Shown here: positions 37,178 to 43,982 of the stretch, piece after piece
Layout of the letters: each line of letters opens with the position of its first letter
Position numbering within the stretch: the first letter of the stretch is position 1
Source of the DNA: Oscillibacter sp.
Lineage (GTDB): Bacteria > Bacillota > Clostridia > Oscillospirales > Oscillospiraceae
Direction of reading: 5' to 3'
Assembly (NCBI GenBank): GCA_017446225.1
Contig: JAFSRH010000007.1
Location: 1 to 64,000 of the forward strand
Length of the DNA stretch: 64,000 bases
Program-made: the position numbers and the translations under genes
Notes under the pieces: generated by a model
Told to the model about the DNA's origin: nothing
The model's input: only the letters and a program-made list of their open reading frames with translations
Database searches by the model: none

Positions 37178-37210
37178 AGTTGCCGCTCAAACCGGGCGGC
37201 GGCTTTTTTT
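37178..37210 (+). terminator. Terminator of the ABC transporter operon
   Basis: A nine-pair stem (37178-37186 with 37196-37204, two G-U pairs), followed by six T residues. Confidence 0.82.
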
Positions 37211-37228
37211 GTCGCCGCGACTGATATC

Positions 37229-37257
37229 TTGAAATCCGTCCGCCTATCTGGTATCAT
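37229..37257 (+). promoter_or_regulatory. Promoter of the GNAT gene
   Basis: TTGAAA (37229-37234), 17 bases, TATCAT (37252-37257), about 100 bases before the start codon. Confidence 0.65.
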
Positions 37258-37355
37258 CACAGACAAAGCAGAATATGGCACTTGATTTTTTAAAAGAAGC
37301 AAGCCATATCCGCAATATTTTCTTGAATTGCTGTAACAGACAGGAGGCACTCACA

Positions 37356-37904
37356 ATGTCGCTCGCGGAATACGTGAATCATAAACCAACGATTGAGACA
37401 AACAGACTGTATCTCCGTCCAATGACAATCGCGGATGTTCCGGCGTTGAAATTGTGGATGCCGGACAAATCGATCTATCTTTACTGGGGAAAGGGACCGG
37501 GTAAAACGGACAAAAATCCGGAACTGCTTTTTGAAAAAGAGGAGCGCCCGTCAAAGAGCTTTCATCTGGGGATAGCAAGCAAAAAGAATGACCATGTGAT
37601 TGGGGAGCTTTGGGTTTATCTCATTCAGAACGACCGGATGGCTTCCGTTGCGGTGCGTCTTTCGCCCGTCTGTCAAGGAAAGGGTTACGGGACGGAAGCG
37701 CTGAATGCAATCACGCGTTTCTGCTTTGAAAACACGGAATTGCAAAGACTATGGACAGAAGTGGACGTGCGGAATACCGCTTCCCAAAGAATGCTGGAAA
37801 AATGTTCTTATACGCGGGAAGGGCTTATCAGGCAAGGCAAAATGGTCAATACTTGGTGCGATTATTACATTTATGGTATCTTAAAAACGGATATTATCTT
37901 GTAA
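37356..37904 (+). CDS. GNAT acetyltransferase, RimJ/RimL-like
   Basis: 182 residues of the acetyltransf_3 branch, whose members acetylate protein N-termini or small amines. It starts with E-T-N-R-L-Y-L-R-P-M and has the acetyl-CoA loop segment C-Q-G-K-G-Y-G-T-E-A near residue 110. The closing N-T-A-S-Q-R-M-L-E-K-C-S-Y segment matches the family N-x-x-S-x-x-x-L-E-K-x-G-F pattern. The ATG at 37356 follows ACAGGAGGCACTCACA; an in-frame ATG 27 codons earlier lacks a ribosome site. Codons are visibly more AT-rich than in neighbouring genes, suggesting recent acquisition. The substrate is unknown. Confidence 0.85.
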   Translation: MSLAEYVNHKPTIETNRLYLRPMTIADVPALKLWMPDKSIYLYWGKGPGKTDKNPELLFEKEERPSKSFHLGIASKKNDHVIGELWVYLIQNDRMASVAVRLSPVCQGKGYGTEALNAITRFCFENTELQRLWTEVDVRNTASQRMLEKCSYTREGLIRQGKMVNTWCDYYIYGILKTDIIL

Positions 37905-38011
37905 ACGACAAAATTCCAGTTTGCCGGACCATGACGCAATCATATGTTTGTACAGCTTTTCAAGTCCCGCAAAGAGAAAAGCCATTCATGAACGGTTCGT
38001 TTCCGGAACGG

Positions 38012-38048
38012 AAAAACTCCGCAAATCCCCTTTTGGAGATTTGCGGAG
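38012..38048 (-). terminator. Terminator of the EF-G-like gene
   Basis: An 11-base stem CTCCGCAAATC/GATTTGCGGAG (38017-38027, 38038-38048), read on the minus strand and ending in TTTTT (38016-38012). Confidence 0.88.
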
Positions 38049-38062
38049 CCATCTGTTTTCGC

Positions 38063-40045
38063 TTACTGCTGTTCGGCAAGGGCCTTGGCCTCAGCAATGG
38101 CCTTTTCCTGTGCGGCGGGCGGACAGTCCTCGTAACGCACGAAATGGAAGGTGAAACTGCCCCGGCTTTGCGTCATGGAGCGCAAGTCAATGGCATAGGA
38201 ACCCATTTCGGCCATGGGGACTTCGGCGGAAATCACCTGCGCGCCGTCCCCGGTGGGGTCCATGCCCATGACGCGTCCGCGGCGCTTGTTCAGGTCGCCA
38301 ATGACATCGCCCATATAGTTGTCGGGCACGGTCACTTTCAGTTCGCCCACGGGTTCGAGAAGCACGGGGTTCGCTTCGGGCATACCGGCCTTGTAGGCCA
38401 ACTGCGCCGCCGTCTTGAACGCGATTTCGGACGAGTCCACCGGATGATAGGAGCCGTCATAAAGCACGGCCTTCAGGTTCACGACCGGATAGCCCGCCAG
38501 CGGACCGTGTACGCAAGCCTCGCGCAAACCCTTTTCCACGGCCGGGAAGAAGTTCTTCGGCACGGACCCGCCGAAAACCTCCTCGGCAAAGACCATATCC
38601 TCTTCTTCCGGATTGGGTTCAAAGCGGATCCAGACATCGCCGAACTGTCCGCTTCCGCCGGTCTGCTTCTTGTGGCGTCCCTGTTTCTGTACGGTTTTCC
38701 GGATCTTCTCCCGGTACGGCACGCGGGTCGGCTTCAGCTCCGCCTCCACGTTAAAGCGGCTCTTCAGTTTGCTGACAAGTACGTCAATCTGCATATCGCC
38801 GGAGCCGGAAAGGACCATTTGATGGGTTTCGGCGTTACTGCCCACGGAGAAAGACGGGTCCTCTTCGTTCAGCCGCGCCAGTCCCTGAGAAATCTTATCT
38901 TCCTGTCCTCTCGTCTTGGGCACGATCGCCACGGAATAGCACGGTTCCGCGAACGGAATAGGCGCAATCGTGACCGGGGACTTCGCATCGGAGAGGGTAT
39001 CGCCGGTCTTGACCTTGTCCATTTTGCCGACCGCGCCGATATCGCCGCAGATCAGTTCCTTGACTTCCGTTGCCTTCTTGCCGCGCATGGAGTAGAGGCG
39101 GCCCAGCTTCTCCGTAGCGCCGGTACGGGAGTTGTACAACGGCAAATCGGGCGTGACCGTCCCGGCAAGGACTTTGACAAAGGAGTATTTGCCGTACTGG
39201 TCGGAGAGGGTCTTAAAGACGAACGCCACGGGCGAACCGTCCGGGGAGACGGCGAAAGCGTCGCCGGATTCCGTTTTCGGCGCGGGTCCCTCCATGGGAT
39301 TCGGGGCCAGATTCGCGATCGTGTCCAACAGGGTGGTCGTGCCAACGCTGTTGACCGCGGAGCCGAACAGAGCCGGATAAAGCGCGCGCTCCCGGACCGC
39401 CTGCCGTAAGCCCTGCTTCATCTCATCGGGGGAGAGGTCGCCGGTATCGAAGAACTTTTCCATGAGTTCCTCACTGGTTCCGGCGGCGGCCTCTTTCAGT
39501 TCGTCCTCGGACGCGGCGACAAGGTCGGCAATCGCGGCGGGGACGTTCTTCCCGTCCGGGGCGGCATAGGCAATGATGTTGTTACCGAAACGGGCGCGGA
39601 GCGCCTCCAATGTGGCGGCGGGGTCGCTGTTGTCCTCGTCAATGCGGGAGATATAGACAAAGCGGGGAATGTTCCGTTCCTCACAGTATTTCCACGCCTT
39701 CTCCACGCCCACGGACACGCCGTCTTTCGCGGCGCAGACAATCACCGCGGCATCGGCGGCGCTGAGGGCTTCCATCACCTCTCCGGCAAAATCGAACGCG
39801 CCGGGGGCATCCAATACGTTAATCCGGCGCCCCTGATAGTCCATCGGGGCCACGGCGGCGGACAGGGAAATTTGACGCTTGACCTCTTCCGGGTCGGAGT
39901 CGCAGACGGTATTTCCATCGGCGGCGCGGCCCATACGGTCAACGGTCTTTGTCATGTAAAGCATACTTTCGGCAAGGGCGGTTTTGCCGCTCCCGCTGTG
40001 CCCCAGCAGACAGATGTTCCGGATGTCTTTGACAGAATAGCTCAT
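38063..40045 (-). CDS. EF-G-like translational GTPase paralogue (EF-G-2 type)
   Basis: 660 residues with the full domain order of EF-G (G domain, II, III, IV, V) but divergent GTPase motifs. The P-loop is G-H-S-G-S-G-K-T instead of A-H-I-D-A-G-K-T, G3 is D-A-P-G-A-F-D-F instead of D-T-P-G-H-V-D-F, and G4 is S-R-I-D instead of N-K-x-D. This is the pattern of the FusA2/EF-G-2 group, whose role is unclear (not essential translocation; possibly a stress or specialised ribosome factor). Domain IV retains the G-G-S-G-Q-F-G-D-V-W segment. Standing alone, away from rpsL-rpsG-tufA, also argues that this is not the housekeeping EF-G. Confidence 0.88.
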   Translation of the reverse strand: MSYSVKDIRNICLLGHSGSGKTALAESMLYMTKTVDRMGRAADGNTVCDSDPEEVKRQISLSAAVAPMDYQGRRINVLDAPGAFDFAGEVMEALSAADAAVIVCAAKDGVSVGVEKAWKYCEERNIPRFVYISRIDEDNSDPAATLEALRARFGNNIIAYAAPDGKNVPAAIADLVAASEDELKEAAAGTSEELMEKFFDTGDLSPDEMKQGLRQAVRERALYPALFGSAVNSVGTTTLLDTIANLAPNPMEGPAPKTESGDAFAVSPDGSPVAFVFKTLSDQYGKYSFVKVLAGTVTPDLPLYNSRTGATEKLGRLYSMRGKKATEVKELICGDIGAVGKMDKVKTGDTLSDAKSPVTIAPIPFAEPCYSVAIVPKTRGQEDKISQGLARLNEEDPSFSVGSNAETHQMVLSGSGDMQIDVLVSKLKSRFNVEAELKPTRVPYREKIRKTVQKQGRHKKQTGGSGQFGDVWIRFEPNPEEEDMVFAEEVFGGSVPKNFFPAVEKGLREACVHGPLAGYPVVNLKAVLYDGSYHPVDSSEIAFKTAAQLAYKAGMPEANPVLLEPVGELKVTVPDNYMGDVIGDLNKRRGRVMGMDPTGDGAQVISAEVPMAEMGSYAIDLRSMTQSRGSFTFHFVRYEDCPPAAQEKAIAEAKALAEQQ

Positions 40046-40101
40046 GTTTCTGATTCCCCCTGTGTCTGTGTCAAATCGTTAAGGAAAACTCCATAAAGTC
40101 A

Positions 40102-40683
40102 TTATACCGCATTTGCGGGAAGATTACAACCGCTATTTCGCGGCCGCCCCTCAAAATTCCGTCCGTCCGGGTCCGTTTCTTCCGAAACGGGGATGTAGCG
40201 GACTTCGATTTTCTGTTGCAGGGCGTACAGAATGGTGTATTTTGTGCCGCCGGGACTGCCGTCATAGGCGGCGAGCAACAGGGAAGCGCGGTCCACCAGA
40301 TAACGGTCACGGCGTAACAGGCAGTGAGGCGTATAACGGGGAGAGACCAGCGTTTTTTGGTCGCAGGCTTCCAACAGAATCCGGTAACGCTCCCGTTGCG
40401 GGGCGGGCCAGCGGTCCGCCTGTTCCGGGTACGGCACCGCCGCCTCTACTTTCACTTCTGGGCACACGCCCCGCAGTCGCAACGCCTCCTCTCCAAAGAG
40501 CAGGTCACAGCCTTGCGCCATGCCGCAGAGGAAGTAACGGTAGCCTTCGTCATAAGCGGTCCACAGGGCCTGTAGGATACGCTTCCGCAGAGCGACGCAA
40601 CGCGGGTCACGCTCATTGTCGCCCCACGGCAGTTTCTCCGGACGGTGGCCCGTGAACGCGCAGGACTCTTGTTTTGCCGCCAC
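40102..40683 (-). CDS. SLOG-family (YpsA/DUF1273-like) protein
   Basis: 193 residues. The start S-C-A-F-T-G-H-R-P-E-K-L-P-W-G is the DUF1273/YpsA signature. F-L-C-G-M-A-Q-G-C-D-L near residue 51 is the second conserved stretch of this Rossmann-like SLOG fold, proposed to bind nucleotides or nucleotide-derived ligands. YpsA affects cell division in some Bacillota, but the biochemical role is unknown. The start is GTG at 40683 after AAAGGGGTAGATATT. It lies 56 bases upstream of the EF-G-like gene on the same strand. Confidence 0.85.
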   Translation of the reverse strand: MAAKQESCAFTGHRPEKLPWGDNERDPRCVALRKRILQALWTAYDEGYRYFLCGMAQGCDLLFGEEALRLRGVCPEVKVEAAVPYPEQADRWPAPQRERYRILLEACDQKTLVSPRYTPHCLLRRDRYLVDRASLLLAAYDGSPGGTKYTILYALQQKIEVRYIPVSEETDPDGRNFEGRPRNSGCNLPANAV

Positions 40684-40755
40684 AATATCTACCCCTTTCC
40701 GCCGAGTTTCTCCGTATTATAGAACATTTGTTTTCAAATGTAAAGAGAAACTTTC

Positions 40756-41655
40756 TCAGCGGCGCAGAAGGGCGGTATGCCGGTCAAAGGCGCCCATGCC
40801 GATTTCGGCCCCCGCCGGGACGCTGACGCTTTTCAGGTTCGCGCAGTGCGTAAAGGCCCAGTCTCCGATTCGAGCCACGCTGTCCGGTACCGTGACATGG
40901 TACAAACGCTCACAGAACTGGAACGCGAATTCTCCGATAGACGCCACGCTGTCCGGAATCCGAATGCCGCGCAGGTTCTTGCAAAAGGCAAACGTAAAAT
41001 CTCCGATTTCGGTCAGGCCATGCGGAAGTTGTACGCCTGACAGGCCCTCGCAGAACGCGAACGCCGAGTTTCCGATTTGCGTCACGCCGTCCGGAATACG
41101 GACTTCCGTCAGGCTCCGGCAGAAGGCAAACGTAAAGTCTCCGATTTCGGTCAGGCCGTCCGGGAGTTCCGCGCCCGAAAGACTGTGACAGTCGCGGAAC
41201 GCCCATCCGCCGATTTGCGTTACGCCCGCCGGAATCCGTACGCTTTGCAGGCGTACGCAACCCTGAAACGCCGAACCGCCGATAAACGTTACGCTGTCCG
41301 GAAGCTCCACGCGTTCCAGCGCGGCGCAGTCCTGAAACGCACAGCCGCCGATTTGCGTCACGCTCTCCGGAATTTGTACGCTTTTCAGGTTCCGGTGCCC
41401 GTAAAAGGCCAGCAGGCCGACACCCGTCACGCCGTCCCGGATGACAAGGGACGTGACTTTCTCCGGGTCCCACGGCGCGCCGAGCATACCGTCCGCCGCG
41501 CCGGCGCCGGACAGCGTCAGGGTTCCGGCGGCGTCCAGCGTCCACGACAGGCCCTCCGCCTGTCCGGACGCGGCCGCGGGTTTGCTTTTTTTCATGCGCT
41601 GGAAGAGTTTCAGTTGCGGGTTTACGCCGGACGGCGTTCCGTTATGGCGTTCCAT
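40756..41655 (-). CDS. LRR_5 (BspA-type) leucine-rich repeat protein without signal peptide
   Basis: 299 residues. After an N-terminal segment with W-T-L-D-A-A-G-T-L-T-L-S-G-x-G, residues about 75-295 consist of roughly nine 23-residue repeats of the type L-x-x-V-x-I-P-x-x-V-T-x-I-G-x-x-A-F-x-x-C. This class is usually found on the surface of gut bacteria, but here there is no signal peptide, lipobox, transmembrane segment or sortase motif. The polar start (M-E-R-H-N-G) predicts a cytoplasmic protein. The ATG at 41655 has AGGA 10 bases upstream; a GTG three codons earlier is too close to it. It follows the CYTH gene directly. Confidence 0.85.
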   Translation of the reverse strand: MERHNGTPSGVNPQLKLFQRMKKSKPAAASGQAEGLSWTLDAAGTLTLSGAGAADGMLGAPWDPEKVTSLVIRDGVTGVGLLAFYGHRNLKSVQIPESVTQIGGCAFQDCAALERVELPDSVTFIGGSAFQGCVRLQSVRIPAGVTQIGGWAFRDCHSLSGAELPDGLTEIGDFTFAFCRSLTEVRIPDGVTQIGNSAFAFCEGLSGVQLPHGLTEIGDFTFAFCKNLRGIRIPDSVASIGEFAFQFCERLYHVTVPDSVARIGDWAFTHCANLKSVSVPAGAEIGMGAFDRHTALLRR

Positions 41656-41660
41656 GCTGT

Positions 41661-42119
41661 TCACTTCCTGTCCGGTGGGGTTTTCTGGCTGAGGGCGGCG
41701 TTGGTATAGGCGGGGTCGTACGTGACTTCTCGCCCGAACCAGTCCGGCGCGACAAACGCTTTTGCGGCGTCCTCCGTTGGAAACTCCACCTCTGCTACTA
41801 CCAACGGCGCAAGCGTGCCGTGAAAAATGTCAAGTTCGACCGTGTACGCCCCCAGCGGGATTTCGTAGCGGTCCTTGACAATCCGGATCCCTTCCGTTTT
41901 CGTCAACAGGCGCGCGTAGGATTCCGGCGTCAGGTCCAGTTCAAACTCTTCTCTGGCCAGCAGTCCGTGCCCCTTACAGGTCAGAACGTAACGTTCCCCG
42001 GCGCGGCGTATCCGGATCACCGGGTCCGTGGAGAGGTACGCCTGTTCCATCCGGACGCGCGGGAAGCGTTCCGGCGCGTCCGGGAGACGCGACACCAGAA
42101 ATTTACGTTCGATTTCCAT
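41661..42119 (-). CDS. CYTH-domain (triphosphate tunnel metalloenzyme) protein
   Basis: 152 residues from M-E-I-E-R-K-F-L-V, the E-x-E-x-K motif that defines CYTH proteins and coordinates metal and triphosphate. The tunnel residues continue as R-I-R-R-A and L-T-C-K-G, then R-E-E-F-E, R-I-V-K-D-R and E-L-D-I-F-H-G. Bacterial members hydrolyse inorganic tripolyphosphate or make cyclic AMP; prediction favours triphosphatase. The ATG at 42119 is preferred over the GTG at 42131 because it starts exactly at the motif and has GAGG upstream. The gene overlaps or abuts the stop of prsW and precedes the LRR gene. Confidence 0.9.
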   Translation of the reverse strand: MEIERKFLVSRLPDAPERFPRVRMEQAYLSTDPVIRIRRAGERYVLTCKGHGLLAREEFELDLTPESYARLLTKTEGIRIVKDRYEIPLGAYTVELDIFHGTLAPLVVAEVEFPTEDAAKAFVAPDWFGREVTYDPAYTNAALSQKTPPDRK

Positions 42120-42127
42120 GGAACGCC

Positions 42128-42871
42128 TCACAGTCCGCGCACAATGGGCCGGTCGGTTTCGGATTCCCGCTTAATCGTCCGCCATGCCGCCGCGAACATC
42201 AGCAGGACGAACACCACAAACAGCCCCGTGGCGAAGGCCGTGCCGGACATGGCACAGGCGTCATAGACCCCGTGCAGAAAGACCGCGATCAGGTACCCGG
42301 CCCACAGACTGAACAACGCGCTGACATGGTGCCCGCGATTTTCCCGGAGCCGCGCGCGTCCGTAGTACATCCCCATAAAGACCGAGAAGGACAGGTGCCC
42401 GGGAATGGCCAGCAGGGCGCGCGGGACCGCCACCGAAAGCCCGTAGCCGAAAATATAGTACACGTTCTCAAAGGCGGCGAAGCCCAATGACACGAACGCG
42501 GAGTACACCACGCCGTCAAAGCGGTAATTGAACGCGGGATGATTCCAAGTCCGGCGCTTGAGGAAGAAAAACTTGACGCCTTCCTCAATCACGGCCACGA
42601 CCAGAAACGCGAGCAGTACGGGGTACAAGGGGTCGCCCTGATAGAAGAAGCGTTTGAGAACGGCTTCCCCGATTCCCTCCAAGACGCTGGCGAGCAGAGC
42701 CGCGAGTACGCCCGACAGGAGCAACAGGAAGAGCAGGCCGGGCGGTTCCGGCTCCACGGTATCGTGACAGTAGATGTAGCGCAGGAGAACGGCGGCGGGC
42801 AGAACGGCGGCAAGAATGTAAATCAGCGCCACCGGCAGGACCGGCGAAAACTGAAACGTTGGGATGAACAA
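42128..42871 (-). CDS. prsW: PrsW-family intramembrane metalloprotease
   Basis: About 247 residues with eight or so transmembrane helices. It has the PrsW catalytic motifs: E-E-G-V-K-F (E-E-x-x-K) near residue 95, F-E-N-V-Y-Y (F-x-x-x-E) near 136, H-L-S-F-S-V-F-M-G near 158, and H-G-V-Y-D near 205. In Bacillus PrsW makes the site-1 cut in the anti-sigma factor RsiW; related proteins process other membrane substrates. TTG at 42871 is the likely start, 6 bases after AAAGGAG; the TTG at 42877 touches the ribosome site. No sigma/anti-sigma pair is adjacent. Confidence 0.88.
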   Translation of the reverse strand: MFIPTFQFSPVLPVALIYILAAVLPAAVLLRYIYCHDTVEPEPPGLLFLLLLSGVLAALLASVLEGIGEAVLKRFFYQGDPLYPVLLAFLVVAVIEEGVKFFFLKRRTWNHPAFNYRFDGVVYSAFVSLGFAAFENVYYIFGYGLSVAVPRALLAIPGHLSFSVFMGMYYGRARLRENRGHHVSALFSLWAGYLIAVFLHGVYDACAMSGTAFATGLFVVFVLLMFAAAWRTIKRESETDRPIVRGL

Positions 42872-42891
42872 AAGCAACTCCTTTCAGGCGA

Positions 42892-43182
42892 TCACACCTG
42901 ATCCGAATGGGATTCCAGCGTCACACGAAAGTGCGGGTTTTCGGCGGCGGCGTCCCGAAGGACCGATATCAGCGAACGGGCGTACCCGCCCAGCGCCTCT
43001 TCCAGCCGGTCAGGATGAAGAAACCGAAGTTCCGTATCCTGTTTCGATTCGGTCAGGCAGTCGTAAAGCGCGTCCAGATTGCGCCCGTACCACGTGGGCA
43101 GATTCAGCGCGCGGATGAGCGCGTCATGTAATTCCTCTCTGCTGTGGATGTTTCCGCCCTCCATAACAGTAATCATTGTCAT
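42892..43182 (-). CDS. Barstar-family RNase inhibitor
   Basis: 96 residues, normal barstar size. The recognition helix reads L-P-x-W-Y-G-R-N-L-D-A-L-Y-D-C-L-T near residues 28-44, with the two aspartates equivalent to barstar Asp35 and Asp39 that plug the barnase active site. No signal peptide, so it acts in the cytoplasm. The ATG at 43182 follows AGGAGGATTGCACA. It starts 29 bases after the end of the barnase gene, in the toxin-then-immunity order, so the two should be cotranscribed. Confidence 0.92.
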   Translation of the reverse strand: MTMITVMEGGNIHSREELHDALIRALNLPTWYGRNLDALYDCLTESKQDTELRFLHPDRLEEALGGYARSLISVLRDAAAENPHFRVTLESHSDQV

Positions 43183-43211
43183 TGTGCAATCCTCCTCATG
43201 TGACAGGACGC

Positions 43212-43910
43212 TTAAGGCGTCCCGTAAAGAAGCGTGAACGTGTTGTAGTGGTCGCCGGTGTAGTAAATCAGGCCATCGCCGGAAAAGACCAGCCGCTCCG
43301 CGCCCCGGCTTTTCGCGCCAAGCGTGTTGATGTCGCACTCCTGATAAGAACGCCCGGACGGCAGAAGCCCTTCATAATTGCCGAACCGGTCCCCGCCGAT
43401 ACACTTTCCCGGCGCGTAGGCCTCCAGAGACCCCCCGCTCCATCCGAGCGCCTGCGCCTGTTTTTTCGTGATAAAGTTCCCGGGCAGGCGTCCGTACAAG
43501 TGCAGATACAGCGCGACATCCTCTTTGGTGGTATAACTGCCCTCCTCCGGAAGTTCGGACGTTGCTATGGGCGGCTCCTCCTCATTGGGCGTGACCGCTT
43601 CCGGCGCGTCCGTACGGGCGGGGAGTTCTTCCGTGTCGTTGTCCGTCCACGTCTCCGCGGCCTCTTCCGCGCCGGCGCCCGTCCACGTTTCCGCGGCCTC
43701 TTCCGTGTCGTTATCCGTCCACGTCTCCGCGGCCTCTTCCGCGTTGGCGCCCGTCCACGTCTCCGCGGCCTCTTCCGCGCCGGCGCCCGTGACAAACCCT
43801 CTGACCGTGTCCAACAGGTCCGGAGACTCCGTCCGCGTGTCCGCGCCCCCGCAGGCCGCCAGACTGACGCTCAGAAGAAACGATATCCATAAACAAAGCC
43901 ATTTTTTCAT
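43212..43910 (-). CDS. Lipid-anchored barnase-family ribonuclease
   Basis: 232 residues. The signal peptide ends in S-L-A-A-C-G-G (lipidation at Cys20). Residues 42-89 are four 12-residue repeats (E-E-A-A-E-T-W-T core), followed by an acidic linker. Residues about 125-232 are a barnase domain with all the catalytic positions: Glu191 in Q-E-C-D-I-N (barnase Glu73), Arg202 and Arg206 (Arg83, Arg87), and His221 in G-D-H-Y-N-T-F (His102). It should hydrolyse RNA once outside the cell. Barnase of Bacillus is freely secreted; membrane anchoring on a stalk is unusual and suggests contact-dependent action or RNA scavenging at the surface. The ATG at 43910 follows AGGAGGTGCGGCT. Confidence 0.9.
   Translation of the reverse strand: MKKWLCLWISFLLSVSLAACGGADTRTESPDLLDTVRGFVTGAGAEEAAETWTGANAEEAAETWTDNDTEEAAETWTGAGAEEAAETWTDNDTEELPARTDAPEAVTPNEEEPPIATSELPEEGSYTTKEDVALYLHLYGRLPGNFITKKQAQALGWSGGSLEAYAPGKCIGGDRFGNYEGLLPSGRSYQECDINTLGAKSRGAERLVFSGDGLIYYTGDHYNTFTLLYGTP
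43644..43787. repeat. Four in-frame 36-bp tandem repeats in the barnase stalk
   Basis: Four 36-base units encode E-E-A-A-E-T-W-T plus a variable four-residue part that alternates between G-A-G/N-A and D-N-D-T. The variable parts recur as G, G, D, G with a further partial D copy, a sign of unequal recombination. Confidence 0.9.
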
Positions 43911-43982
43911 AGCCGCACCTCCTGTTATGAGCTTTCCTGACATCATATCACAGTTTCCGGCAAAAGAAAAGAGCGGAAGGCG

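Noticed and set aside
37751..39409. 552-codon plus-strand frame running from the GNAT gene into the EF-G-like gene
   Set aside because: It overlaps two supported genes on opposite strands and crosses a terminator hairpin; no domain is visible.
43565..43795. Arg-rich reading frame over the barnase stalk repeats
   Set aside because: A product of the repeated GC-rich sequence read in another frame; no start signal.
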